Assembly (NCBI RefSeq): GCF_963576675.1
Contig: NC_088917.1
Location: 78,540,610 to 78,604,609, forward strand
From: Euphorbia lathyris
Lineage: Eukaryota; Streptophyta; Magnoliopsida; Malpighiales; Euphorbiaceae
Direction: 5' to 3'
Length of the DNA: 64,000 nucleotides
Shown in pieces: positions 12,625 to 24,598 of this stretch. Within the stretch, counting starts at the first letter, position 1; the number at the start of each line of letters is the position of its first letter. The position numbers were made by a program, and so were the translations under genes. The notes beneath the pieces were generated by a model. That model saw only the letters and a list, made by a program, of their open reading frames with translations, did no database searches and was not told the DNA's origin.

Positions 12625-15415
12625 ATGTTACGTTACAAAATGTTACTTAAATTACATTACATTACATCACGTTATATAGAGCCACATTACGTCACGTTAC
12701 ATTATATTACATTACGTCACGTCACCTCACGTCATGTCACATTCTGTTACGTCATACCAAGTTACGGTACACTAAGTTACATTACTTTATGTTACCTTAC
12801 GTTATGTTACGGTACATTACGTTACGGTAATTGCCGTTACAGTAAATTTACGTTATGTTACAGTACACTAAGTTATATTATGTCATTACGTTACGTTACG
12901 TTACGTTACATTACGTTACGTTACGTTATGTCAAGTACGTTACGTTATGTTACGTTACGTCACGTCACGTCACGTTAAGTTATGTTACGTCACACTATGT
13001 TATGTTACGTTATGTTACGTTACGTTCTGTTACGTTAGGTTACGACACGGTACGTTATACTATGTTACGTTACGTTACGTTACGTTGCGTTGCGTTACGT
13101 TACGTTACGTTACGTTACGTTACGTTACGTTACGTTACGTTACGTTACGTTACGTTACGTTACGTTACGTTACGTTACGTTACGTTACGTCACGTTACCT
13201 TACGTTACGTTACGTTACCTCACGTCACGTGACGTTACGTCACGTTACGTTGCATTACGTTACGTTACGTCACGTGACGTCACGTCACGTCACGTGACGT
13301 CACGTCACGTCACGTTACGTCACGTCATGTCACGCCACGTTACGTTACGTGATATTACGTTACGTTACGTGACATTACGTTACGTTACGTGACATTACGT
13401 CACGTTACGTTACGTTGCGTTATGTTACGTTACGTTACGTTACGTCACGTTACGTCACGTGATGTCACGTCACGTTACGTTACGTCACGTCATATCACGC
13501 CACGTTACGTTACGTTACGTTACGTTACGTGACATTACGTTACGTTACGTGACATTACGTCACGTTACATCACGTCACGCCACGTTACGTTAGGTTACAT
13601 TATGTTACATCATGCTATGTTACGTTTCGTTACGTTACGTTACGTTACATCACATCATGCCACGTTACGATAGGTTACATTATGTTATGTTACGTTACGT
13701 TATGTAAAGCCACATTAGGTCATGTTACGTTACGTTGCGTTACGTTACGTTACGTTATGTTATGTTACGTTACGTCACGTCACGTGACGTTACGTCACGT
13801 TATGTTACGTTACGTTACGTTACGTTACATTGCGTTACGTTACGTTACGTTATGTTACGTTACGTTACGTTACGTTACGTTACGTCACGTCACGTGACGT
13901 TACGTCACGTTACATTACGTTACGTTACGTCACGTCATGTCACACCACGTTACGTGACATTACGTCACGTTACGTTACGTTACATCACGCCACGCCACGT
14001 TACGTTAGGTTACATTATGTTAAGTTATGTTACATCATGCTATGTTAAGTTACGTTACGTTACGTTACGTTGTGTAAAGCCACATTAGGTCACGTTACGT
14101 TATGTTACATTATGTCACGTCATCTCACGTCATGTTACGTTCTGTTACGTAATACCAAGTTACGGTACACTAAGTTACGTTACTTTATGTTACCTTACAT
14201 TATGTTACGGTACATTACGTTACGTTAATTGCCGTTACATTAAATTTACGTTATGTTACAGTACACTAAGTTATATTATGTCATTACGTTACATTACGTT
14301 ACATTACGTTACGTTATGTTACGTTACGTTACGATAAGTTATGTTACGCTAAGTTATGTTATTATACGTTATTTTACGTTACATTATATTACATTACATT
14401 ACGTTGCATTATATTGCGTTACTCAAAGTTACGTTACGTTACGTTACGTTACATTACGTTACGTTACGTTACGTTACGTTACGTTACGTTACGTTACGTT
14501 ACGTTACGTTACGTTACATTACGTCACGTCACGTCACGTTACTTTATGTTACCTTACGTTACGTTCTAGTAAATTATGTTATGTTACGTCACGCTATGTT
14601 ACGTTATGTTACATCACGCTATGTTACGTTATGTTACATCACGCTATGTTACGTTACCCTACGTTACCCTACGTTACGTTACGTTACGTTACCCTACGTT
14701 ACGTTACGTTACGTTACGTTACGTTACGTTACGTTACGTTACGTTACGTTACGTTACGTTACGTTACGTTACGTTACGTTACGTTACGTTACATTTCTAT
14801 AAGTTACGCTACATTATGTTACGTTTCGTTAAGTCGCGCTATGCTACGTTACGTTACATTATCTTAAGTTATGTAACGTAACGTAACGTAACGTAACGTT
14901 ACGTGACGTAACATAACGTGACGTAACGTAACGTGACTCAACGTAACATGACATCACGTCACGTCATGTCATGTCACGTCACGTGAAGTCACATCACGTT
15001 ACATTACGTTACGTCACATAAAATAATGTTATGTTATGTTACATGAGATCACGTTACGTTATGTTATGTTACATCACGTTATGTTATGTGATGTTATTTT
15101 ATGTTACGTTATTTTACGTGACGTTATATTATTTTATGTGACGTTACGTCACATTACGTTGCATTACGTTATGTGACATTACGTCATTTTATGTTACATT
15201 ATATTACATTATGTTGCGTTACTCTAAGTTATGTTACGTTACGTTACGTTACGTTACGTTACGTTACGTTACATTGTTGTATATTACGTTATTGTATGTC
15301 ACATTACATTATTATATCGTATGCTATGTTAAGTTACTTTACGTTACGTTATTATACGTTATGTTACGTTGCATTGAGTTATGTTACATTGTGTTATGCT
15401 ACTTTATGTTGACTT
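12625..15415. repeat. ACGTT pentanucleotide satellite, ~2.8 kb, with higher-order structure
   Basis: Long runs of ACGTT alternate with variant units such as ACGTC and ATGTT. The purest blocks are about 13,060-13,190, 14,440-14,520 and 14,690-14,790. A segment with irregular landmarks at about 12,719-12,905 recurs at about 14,108-14,297. Another with GTAAAGCCACATTAGGTCA recurs at 13,700 and 14,070. The array has therefore grown by large duplications as well as slippage. For about 80 bp from 14,871 the unit flips to AACGT. Any frame read rightwards avoids stops, which creates false Tyr-Val-Thr-Leu-Arg proteins. Confidence 0.97.
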
Positions 15416-15827
15416 GATTATGTTATGTTTCCTTTTATTTGAATTGGTTTTTGTTGTAAAAATGATTTGTTTCAAAAAATAGTCATGTTAGATGTTTGGA
15501 TTGGTTCTGTTTGATAAAAATTGATAAAAAAATAATTTGTTGTCGTGTATAACGGTTGAATTGGTTTCATTTGTTAAAGATTGATAAAAATGATTAGTTT
15601 AGTAAAAATAGTTGTATTAGAAGATTGAATTTGTGTTAGTTGGTAAAAATCGGTAAATTGATTTTTTTTATCGTGTTAGATGTTTGAATTGGTTTTGTGT
15701 GGTAAAAATTGTTAAAAATAATCTGAATACAAAAAAAGTAGTAAGTTTTCTAAATATAATATAACTTATTTTATTATAAGTGTTTTAGTTTCTACATTTT
15801 GAAATTTTCTCTTATTTTTTTATAAAT

Positions 15828-15961
15828 GAAGCTCTTAGCCTGTTGGTTGAGAGCTTACCTATGATCCTAGAGATCATGTGTTCGAATCACATGGGGTGGG
15901 TTGAAGGTTTTTGTTTGTCTTTAATGTAAGTGTATTATGCACAACTTTTTTTTAAAAAAAA
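15828..15961 (+). mobile_element. SINE-like tRNA-derived sequence
   Basis: TAGCCTGTTGG (15836-15846) resembles an A box. ATGTG-TTCGAAT-CACAT forms a T-arm with a B-box-like core around 15879-15889. A short body and a T/A-rich tail follow. It lies inside the CACTA element. Not a complete tRNA. Confidence 0.55.
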
Positions 15962-16444
15962 ATACTATATATAAGTAGTGGGTGTGGAATTAAAATGATT
16001 TAATTTTATTGTTCCATTCTTTTGTACACGGGTGGGCGTAGTTAGCTTAATAAGGTTAATTTCACTTTTTTGTGCCTTGCCTTTTATTAAAAATTGCATA
16101 AAAAATAGAGTAATTCGGTGTTTAGTTTTGTCTGGTTTATGCTCAAACCAAACCAAACCAAACCAAAATTCGAAATTGTTGAGAAATCCGAACCGAACTG
16201 AATTACATATTTGTTTGGTTATTCAGTCCGATTTTTTTAGTTTTCGTTCCTTAAACTATAATTTCAAGAAATTGTTTGATATATTTTTTTTATAAGGATG
16301 CATTTTGACTTTTTTTATTACTTAACATATTTTCTTACTTTTAAGAAAATCATTCATTACTTTCTTCGGTTTTTATTTATATAATACTGCAATAAATAAG
16401 CAGATTTTCTAGCTAAAAAATTCAATTTGTTACAATATTTTTAT

Positions 16445-16840
16445 CATAGTAAAGCGGTTGTAGCTAATACATTACATACGGCTATAAAATACACTTATTG
16501 AAGCAAAAACTAGTAAATAGCTATGAAAGTGTTATAATTGTAGCTATTTGTATATATTAGCTATAAAGATTAATTCATAACTAACTTTCGTAGCTGTTAA
16601 TTATTAATATTGCTATAGTTGGGCAAAATTTGTAACTAAATATTAATTAGCTACAACATTTTTATCATAGTTGAATGTTTGTAGCAAATGCATTACGTAC
16701 TGTTAGAAAAATATATTTACTAAAGCAAAAATTAGTTAACAGCTACAAAAGTGATATATCTGTAGCTATTAGTATACATTAGCTACAAAATTATTTTTCA
16801 TAGCTAACTTTTGTAGCTATAGATAACATTTGTTGTAGTG
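16445..16840. repeat. Right subterminal direct repeat of the CACTA element, unit ~221 bp
   Basis: Two units start at CATAGT (16445 and 16666). Both contain GTAGC-AATGCATTAC-like sequence and TAGCTACAAA words. The second unit runs into the terminal inverted repeat. Confidence 0.75.
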
Positions 16841-17062
16841 ATGGTTAAGTGTGTTATCAATCTTGTTATGAAATAATATATAGGATAGATATTATTAATT
16901 GTAGAATTATACTTAAATAGTTAGATTAAGTGAATATATACAATGGTCCAAAGGTTTGATAAATGTGATCACATGCACTTATCTTGGAAGGGAGCCAATA
17001 AGGTATTATTTTCCTCTAGTTGAGCTTGTATTGTGTCCTGAAACTGAGACAACAGCAGTACA
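16841..17062. repeat. Tandem duplication, copy 1, right part
   Basis: Starts ATGGTTAAGTGTGTTATCAA, the same as 17684 onward, and continues through the GATCACATGCACTTATC-like segment. It is the continuation of 10141-10768. Confidence 0.85.
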
Positions 17063-17519
17063 ACTTTTGTTTTTTCGGGGGACCTTTGAGCAGTTCATAT
17101 CTTTCTCCTTTTCTTATTTTCTTTCATCCTAGTATTCTGCATAACTCCATATTTTGGTTAAATCTTCAAACGAAAATTATACCATTAAATTTTTTATTTT
17201 GTAAGGAAGATTTTGAGACCACTATGTGTTATTTTTCTGGTCGAAAAGTATGGTGACCAGAGCAGATTCTTTTCACTAAGGAAGTGTTAGATCTCGACAT
17301 TTTAACGATTTTAGTAGCTAAAGCAATGTCCTTTAGGACTCCCTTAAACGTTGGCTATCTCATGGTTGTCTCGATCTGTATTTCTGACAACTCCGATGAA
17401 ATTCTGGCGACCGACCACCGCGTTCCGGTGAGACTTCGGGAAGCAAACAACTGGTCATTTAGAATCCGAATAATTTGATTAGCTTTTTGGGACGAAATGT
17501 AAAATTAATTGCTTATGTT

Positions 17520-17552
<33 letters not shown>

Positions 17553-17925
17553 ATTGCTATGTTGTCATAGAATAGAATAACGAAATGTATGTTGATTGGA
17601 TGTTGAGTATTTAGTTATCAATTGATGTGTACTTATATTGTTGCAAAGTGAGAATTCATGAATTGGACAAATAAACCATATTGATGGTTAAGTGTGTTAT
17701 CAATCTTGTTATGAAATAATATATAGGATGGATATTATTAATTATAGAATTATTCTTAAATAGTTAGCTTAAGTGAATATATACAATAGCTTGGAGGTTT
17801 GATAAATATGATCACAGACACCTATCTCGGAAGGGAGAGCATATGGTGTTATTTTGCTCTAATTGAGCTTGTACTGTGTCCTTAAACTAGAGGCGATAGC
17901 AGTACCGTGTTATTGAGATAAGCAT
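17063..17925. repeat. Tandem duplication, copy 2 (uninterrupted)
   Basis: A complete ~860-bp copy of the sequence that is split by the CACTA element in copy 1. It preserves the empty insertion site at 17681-17690. It contains a (TA)n(TG)n run at about 17519-17552. Confidence 0.85.
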
Positions 17926-19161
17926 TATAAGGTTAAAAGGGTACGTGTCCTAAAACTCTGGGTGATAGCGTACACCTATATTGACATATTGTTAACCATG
18001 AGACCATTGAGTATATTTCACGTAGGTCTAACTGGGGCTTTTAAAACAAACATAATCAACTTTAGTTTTATTGTTAGAAGTAAATCGACTCATGTATGAA
18101 ATGCTATGTTTATATTTTATTCCTGATTGATTGATTGTTGGATTGTTTGATTAATTAAATGTAAGATGTATGAAAATAATTATATATATATATATATATA
18201 ATTATATATATGTGTGTGTAATTATGTTTATTGAGTAGGTAGGTCACCTATTATGTGTGTGTAATTCATGTTTACTACTTTTCTCAGTTTCATTCTACAA
18301 TCAGGTTGGCCAGCACAAACATCTCATTCTCAGTTTAATATATTGTTGGACTAGATTGTTTTGTTTAGATTAAGTCTAATCACCAATAAATATTTACTTT
18401 TGATTTTTTTTTATTTTTTTTATTTTTATTTTTGATGAAAATGCATATATCTTCATTAAATACGAGAAGAACAAGTACAACAAGAAACAGGAAAGGTAAA
18501 AAACCTTACAAAATCCACAATGAGACGAAAATGACTACAAAGAGTATAAAAAGCCATAAAAGGTACAAAACTCACAAAAAAAACAATAAAACATATACTT
18601 CATTGAAATCCAAATCTGCAGAAAAGCAACTGCAATCGAATCTTCATTATTTAGACCCTTCCGAACATTCGGATCTGAGTCCTTTCGTTTGTTGCAACCA
18701 CGTAGATATATTGATCCACGTATAAAATAAATCGTTTCCGTTGTTGCTAAATCCGAAAAAGATATAAATAGTAGAATAATGGAGAACAGATACAATTCAA
18801 ACGGATAATGAAATTCAATAAAAATATATACATTGACCGAAAAGAAATACAATAAAAAATTACAACAAACCTAACCCATTGAGAGGAGGAAGAAGGAACT
18901 TCCTTCTTCCTCCTTAAAGTAGATCCACAAAAGAGAGAAAAACTTAAAGAACTTGAAGATCTTGATAGAGAGAAGAAGGCAAGGAGGAATTGGCAGTTTT
19001 TTTTTTCCAGAGAGATTATTTGGTTATGTTGTTGTTTGTGTGTAATTATGGTAATTGCATGGATTTTTGTATGTTTGTAATAGGACGGAGTTATGCGAAG
19101 TCTATGATACTTTATTATAAAACCAATTGAATTAAAAGTTAAGTCAATAATTAAAACAATA
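17926..19161. other. Intergenic sequence, no gene recognised
   Basis: Contains a (TA)n stretch near 18180-18210 and T-rich runs near 18400-18435. Short open frames at 18432-18852 occur on both strands and look like chance. Confidence 0.4.
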
Positions 19162-20204
19162 GAGCAGGGAAGATAGATTGGTACGACACTTTAGTCGAAA
19201 TGAAGTGTATTCGGTAAAATCTGGTTACATGTTACTCGAAGGAAGTAGAGGTGGAGAGAGGAGCGATGAGTGGATACACATGTGGAACCTCGAGGTGCCG
19301 CCTAAGATCAAATTGTTTATGTGGAAACTTGGAACAAAATTATTGCCCCTTCGGACCAGATTATTGGCGCGTCGAGTTTGCAGGGTTAGTCATTGCCTGA
19401 TGTGTGTGACGGACATAGAGCATGGTTGACACTTGTTCTCTGGTTGTCCGTATGCCACTATGTGCTGGATGGAAGAAGGATTGGAGGCTCCACGAGAGGA
19501 GTCAGAATGGGTTGATGATTGGATGTTACACATGTGTGCTACGACACGGCCCGACGCAACAAGTAGATATGCCATCGTATTATGGACGATTTGGTATCAG
19601 CGGAACCAACAAATATGGAAGGGGGGTTGTCTTTTGTCGACAGTAGCTTTGGCTGAATTGTACTACTTTGTAACTGACTAGAAGGCTGCTACGAGCCAGG
19701 GTGGATTTGCTGGAGATGCTCTAGTATAGACTGCTGATACGAGGTTTTAGAAGTGGCTCCCTCCACGGGTGGGTGTGCTCAAGTGCAATATAGATACCGT
19801 GTTATTTATGTAGGAGTGAAGCATCAATTCAGAAGCCATGTTGCGAGATTCCAGTTGTTTCTTGGGATGTCGAAGTGCGATTACTGCGGGCATCATTCAA
19901 GCCCCATTAGCCGAGGCCTTGGAGCATCGAGAACGCATGATTTGGGTAAGCTCGTTTCAACATTTGCATGTGATCTTTGAGGTAGATGCTAAACAGGTCG
20001 TGGACGGGATATCTCAGAGTTTGGTGGTGTTATTGAGGATATTCGGGTTTTAATTCATCAATATCACGGGTTCTTTGTGGTTTATATTTCGCGACTAGCG
20101 AAGGATGCAGTCCATGTTTTGACTTGTCACTCTCTCGTTCCATTGCTAGTCTTTTTATTTCTATTACTATTCGTGAGTTTTTACTCTCAGTATTGTGTAA
20201 GGAT
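19162..20204 (+). pseudogene. Old L1 LINE fragment (zinc-binding and RNase H end)
   Basis: Reads FSRNEVYSVKSGYMLL, then WNLEVPPKIKLFMWKLGT, then C..C..H, the pattern of the reverse-transcriptase zinc-binding domain. Further on, IVLWTIWYQRNQQIWKG and a decayed RNase H-like region (AEALEHRERMIWVSSFQHLH ... FEVDAKQVVDG) follow, with several stops. It probably continues after the CACTA insertion at 24599-24641, where an A-rich tail occurs. AAAACAATA at 19153-19161 and 24642-24650 may be its target duplication. Confidence 0.7.
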
Positions 20205-21256
20205 CACTACGCCAAAACCCTCTTCAGACGACGGTTAAAAACCATCATCCCGCGAGATACAAATCTGTCACGGGACTCGCTGCCGTCTATTGCACCTTCA
20301 GACGATGGTCAGGTTCTGTCATGTTTCGTCATCACACATGACATTAGCCTATTTTCTTACTGTCATCTTACCCTTGTTACGATGCAACTTATTTATTACT
20401 GCAGTCACCTTTAATGTCATCACATGACATTCTGACAATTAAAACCGTCAGGTTAGCGTGTGGGAAATTGGCATATTTAATTTGAGATAACAGTTCATAT
20501 AATAATTTCTGTCGTTATAGCCTGTTTAGATGGAACAGGTCTTAATCAACCATGTCAAAGGAGTTTTTTTCATAGTACAGAAACATTTATTTTAATGTCT
20601 TTTTATTGCTGTTTAGATGACATTTTTAAAAATTAAAATGTCACTTTATGCCTTCTTCTTCGTTTGAATTTCTGGTTTTTATACCTGAATACAGAAACAT
20701 TCTAAAATATGAAGATTAAATTCTGTATATCAATGGTTTTAATTTTATTGGAGACCAATACTCATAATATGTTTACATTTGTGCCTAACGTCAATCCATA
20801 TCTTGAATAACCAATACATTTATGAATTAAAACACAAAAAAAAATAACCAATCTTCCATAAGTCAAACCATATCTTGGAGTAATAATTAGGCATATAATC
20901 CCAAAGGTCTTGGTATCTGCAAAAGCAAAGCAAGTCATTAATATATTACACACATCCCTAAACTCAGTAGTAATTACGCGACCCTTCCCCTTTCACAGCC
21001 TTTCACTTACCACAATCATATCACTATAAATATATGCATCATAATTCAGAATCATACCTTCAACAACCAGAAAACTTACCAATAATGGATCCCCTTGTTG
21101 AAACTCCAGGAGACATAATTTCTGACTTGGATAAGTTGTACATGGAGAACCCATAGTGGCTTCTGGCCATCAATGGTACGTATGTCAATCCATAGTTGTT
21201 CTGTAACCCTTCCTGGTTTCTTCTGTGTATTTCTAATGATTCTTATTGGATGATAA

Positions 21257-21836
21257 CGTACATGTCCTCTCAATGGTAACTTCTTCACATGGTCGATCAG
21301 GATGAAAGGCCCCCAAGACACCCCATATGAAAGGGGTGTATTTGAAATCAGAATCAGCTACCCTCCGGATTTCCCAAACAGACCTGCAAGAGTAAGATTA
21401 ACTTAGATCAGTAAGATATAATTATACATGAAACATACACTAATAAATCTCTCCTCTTATTTTCAGTTTTGCTTCCGGAATAGGATATATCATCCTAACA
21501 TGTCTCCTTAGGGGTTGATTCAACTTCCCCGTATCCTTAATAACCATCGCTTTTCCACTGCCACGGTATAATGCAACCATTTATCTATTTCATTTGATAA
21601 ACATACAACATCATATTTTTGTTCTAATTATTCTATGCATTTTGTAGTGTTTGTGGCACCTATATGATCTACTTCTACAGCCCCACAGTGAGGAGCCATA
21701 TCCTGGGCAAGAAGCAGTTGCTGAGCAATACCGCAACAACAGGGAAGAGTATAAGGGGATCGCCCGGATATGGACTGAGGAGTATCCAAAGTGGATACGA
21801 GGGTGTCCAAATCTCCTAAACTATCTTGGATAAGAG
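21257..21836 (+). pseudogene. Captured ubiquitin-conjugating enzyme (E2) fragment, three exons
   Basis: Exon A (open part 21257-21391) reads GNFFTWSIRMKGPQDTPYE then RGVFEIRISYPPDFPNRPA, the E2 beta-sheet core. Exon B (21467-21565) reads FRNRIYHPNM, the E2 HPN-type motif. Exon C (21648-21833) reads LWHLYDLLLQPHSEEPY then YRNNREEYKGIARIWTEEYP, the C-terminal helices. Introns 21392-21466 and 21566-21647 have GT..AG ends and both joins are phase 0. Exon B has an in-frame TAG (21509-21511), and the segment where the catalytic cysteine should follow HPN has none. Two stops precede exon A. It is therefore a dead gene fragment carried by the CACTA element. Ubiquitin versus SUMO class is not decided. 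Confidence 0.75.
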
Positions 21837-22430
21837 AAAGGAAAATTGGAAGGCAATGTGAGCTGCAAATGTGGTTCTCATTCCAATTCCAAATTTCCTT
21901 TCTATAGTCAAAATAGTTAAGGAGCTTTGGACCTTTAATTCCCCCCCTTTTGTAATATAACGTAGAGCTTTGTGCTCCTAAACTGACCCTTTTATAATGC
22001 TCCTTCCACTTGTACTCGTTGTACTCTGAACTTGGTAATGAGGGTTATGATGCTGTCACCACAAGGGACTCAGTTTGTGCTGAATATGAAGGGTGTTCAA
22101 ATCTCCTAAGTTGTCTTGGCTAAGTGAAAGGAGAATTGAAAGGCAATGTGATATCCAAATGTGGTTCTCATTCCAATTCCAAATTTCCTTTCACTAGTCA
22201 AAACAGCTAAGGAACTTTGGACTGTCAATTCCAACCGAAAGGAAACACTCATCCCCACCTTTTGTAATATAACGTAGAGCTTTGCTATTCAGTTTGTATG
22301 TATGTGCAAGTAGACTAAACTGAACCTTTTACAATGCTCCTTCCACTTGGGTTGTACTTGTGGTACTCTGAACTTGGTAATGAGGTTTATGATGCTGTCA
22401 AAACAATGGACTCTGTTTGTGCTGAATGCA
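21801..22430. repeat. Direct repeat, unit ~290 bp, spanning the E2 3' end
   Basis: GGGTGTCCAAATCTCCTAAA at 21801 returns as GGGTGTTCAAATCTCC at 22091, and the copies stay alignable to about 22430. The first unit begins inside the last exon of the E2 fragment, so its 3' end and flank were duplicated after capture. Confidence 0.8.
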
Positions 22431-22912
22431 TCATAAACCTATTACGATATCAAACCGAGTGGAAAGGAACATAGTAAGAGTATGGCCAATGCACATACAT
22501 AACCCTTTATGTAGAGCTTGTTATTCAGTTCGTATGTATATGTATATTAATCTATCTAATCAAAATATATCTTATCATTTGCAAGCCATATAAGTACATG
22601 CAATTAGCCTAAATTTACCCTTTAATACATGCTTCATACATGCTTCATAAACGAATTGCATTCATAATCCTTACTTATCATCATAGGTCATGTTCAAATA
22701 AAAATGAGTCAGTTGAGTTCATAACATTTTCAGCTTTAAGAGTATGCCTAACATGCTATAACAAGTAGACAACTTATTCAAGTAGACATGTATATTCAAG
22801 TGAACATGCTATAACAAGTAGACAACTTATTCCTTACTTATCATCATAGGTCATGTTCAAATAAAAAAGAGTATGGTGATATCTTATCATTTGCAAGCCA
22901 TATCAGTACAAG
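22431..22912. other. Non-coding interior of the second CACTA element
   Basis: Short repeated phrases such as CATGTTCAAATAAAAA and ATATCTTATCATTTGCAAGC recur, but I see no gene. Confidence 0.4.
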
Positions 22913-23490
22913 CATAGGTGTAAGAGTAGTGCCAATCACAATGAACATTCAAAGCTTTAGAGTATGCCTAATCAGCCACATGCTCAATGACCCTTTTACA
23001 ATGTTCCTCTAATACTTGATGCATGATTAATAAGCTACATGCCCAAATGAACAATCGTACACATACTCATACAGAACCTCTAACATAAACATCAACAGAA
23101 CATCAAACATAAACATGTTTCATACACATACACATACACATACTCAATCACTTCTAGCAGTATAACTCATAGGTGTACGAGTAGTGCCAATCACAATGAA
23201 CATTCAAAGCTTTAGAGTATGCCTAATCAGCCATATGCTCAATGACCCTTTTACAATGTTCCTCTAATACTTGATGCATGATTAATAAGCTACATGCCCA
23301 AATGAACAATCGTACACATACTCATACAGAACATCAAACATAAACATCAACAGAACATCAAACATAAACATGTTTCATACACATACACATACACATACTC
23401 AATCACTTCTAGCAGTATAACTCATAGGTGTAAGAGTAGTGCCAATCACAATGAACATTCAGAGCTTTAGAGTATGCCTAATCAGCCACA
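22913..23490. repeat. Tandem repeat, unit ~255 bp, ~2.3 copies
   Basis: The phrase CATAGGTGTAAGAGTAGTGC starts units at about 22913, 23169 and 23423. Within units, ACATACACATACACATACTC is a short internal repeat. Copies are nearly identical, suggesting recent amplification. Confidence 0.85.
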
Positions 23491-24598
23491 TGCTTAATGA
23501 TCATTCATACATAAACTCTATGAGTCTTAGCTTCCTAAATAGTTATATATAACCAATCAGTTCATACCAATCATTTCATCATCACCCACAACATCATACA
23601 TATATGTAATCGTTCAGTTCAAACCCACATAACAATATATATACTAAATCAGGCTAGTTTCCTAAATCAATGAGTTCTAGGTTCCAAAACAGTACATCAA
23701 ACATACACAATCACTTCTAAAGGCATTACCAATCAGTTCAAACCAACATAACATTAATATATATTCAGTAAGTTAAAGAAATCTTCCCATATGCTAAAGG
23801 CATGAACCGATTGACAATCTCTTCAGTCAGCATTCCCATGTACTGAAGCATTCTTACTATCCATGCAAATATTGTGTTCAAATAAAAAGGAATCAGATGA
23901 GTTCATACCATCTAAAATATCAGGCACTGTCTTGCCCTAGATTAAAAAAGATAAAGACCCAAGCTTTACAACAGTGAATCTAAATACAATAAAATCATTG
24001 TAGCTAAGCGAGAGATCTAAACCTTTCAACGATAGGTCTGAAAATCACAAGATCCTTATACCAGCTGTTGAAATCGACATACACAAAAGTAAATCGGATG
24101 AGGAAAAGATAGAGTAAGGAACAATGATACTCTAATACATCTAGGAACGAAGAAAATATGGCTTACCAGTAGTGTTTCGAGCTCACTCAGTGATTGCATG
24201 TTCAAATCAACCATGGAGATAGAGAGAGATGAGAGGGACGAAGCTTGCGTAACCTAAACTGGGGTTTGGGATTAAGAGAGGGTTCATATATCAGCTGAAA
24301 TTTCAGTCAAATGATATAGAGCGCCTAAAATTTGGTATGGCCGCGTAAGTGAAATTTCATTTGCCGCTTTTTTGTTTTCGGCATACAATGACATTCATTT
24401 ATTAGAAGTGTCATCAAATTTAACGAAAACGCCCGTTTTTTTTTGGAGGAAAGGATTCTGTAATTGTAATGTCATCTGAGAATCAAGCGCATTTTTTATT
24501 TCGCCTTCAGATGACATACAGTTAAAATACTGTCACGAAAAATATTCAGAAGACACGAAAACAAATATCTGTCATGTGAAAGGGAAAATGGCATAGTG
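23491..24598. other. Right interior and subterminal part of the second CACTA element
   Basis: AT-rich, no gene. The last ~150 bp hold TTCAGATGACAT and CTGTCATG words that mirror the left end. Confidence 0.5.

Larger units (their letters stand above)
10769..16840. mobile_element. Non-autonomous CACTA (En/Spm-type) transposon, 6.07 kb
   Basis: The left end reads CACTACAACAAATAGCATCT, and the right end read on the other strand is CACTACAACAAATGTTATCT. The 3-bp duplication ATG flanks it (10766-10768, 16841-16843). The intact target without the element survives in the neighbouring tandem copy (17681-17690), which proves the insertion. Subterminal regions are full of TAGCTAC/GTAGCTA words in both orientations, as expected for transposase binding sites in CACTA elements. 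I find no transposase coding sequence, so it would need help in trans. Its middle is a 2.8-kb ACGTT satellite and it carries a SINE-like sequence. Confidence 0.93.
20205..24598. mobile_element. Second CACTA-type transposon, 4.39 kb, carrying a captured gene fragment
   Basis: The left end is CACTACGCCAAAACCC. The right end, complemented, is CACTATGCCATTTTCCC. The 3-bp duplication GAT is at 20202-20204 and 24599-24601. The ends contain TTCAGACGACGG/TTCAGATGACAT-type subterminal words and TGTCATG words. I see no transposase. The element carries an E2-enzyme-like gene fragment and two families of ~255-290 bp tandem repeats. It inserted into an old LINE. Confidence 0.88.

Noticed and set aside
12625..15415. 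CRISPR-like array
   Set aside because: No spacers of constant length; it is a simple pentamer satellite in a plant genome.
12625..15417. A series of long open frames of Tyr-Val-Thr-Leu-Arg repeats
   Set aside because: A 5-bp ACGTT unit read in any frame rightwards cycles through five sense codons, so open frames arise automatically. The other strand has stops. There is no start context or promoter.
15828..15900. Possible tRNA gene
   Set aside because: The T-arm is good but the acceptor stem and anticodon arm do not fold; a SINE-like relic fits better.
21076..21321. Minus-strand 81-residue frame in the second CACTA element
   Set aside because: It overlaps E2-like exon A on the other strand, which has splice and motif support; the minus frame has none.
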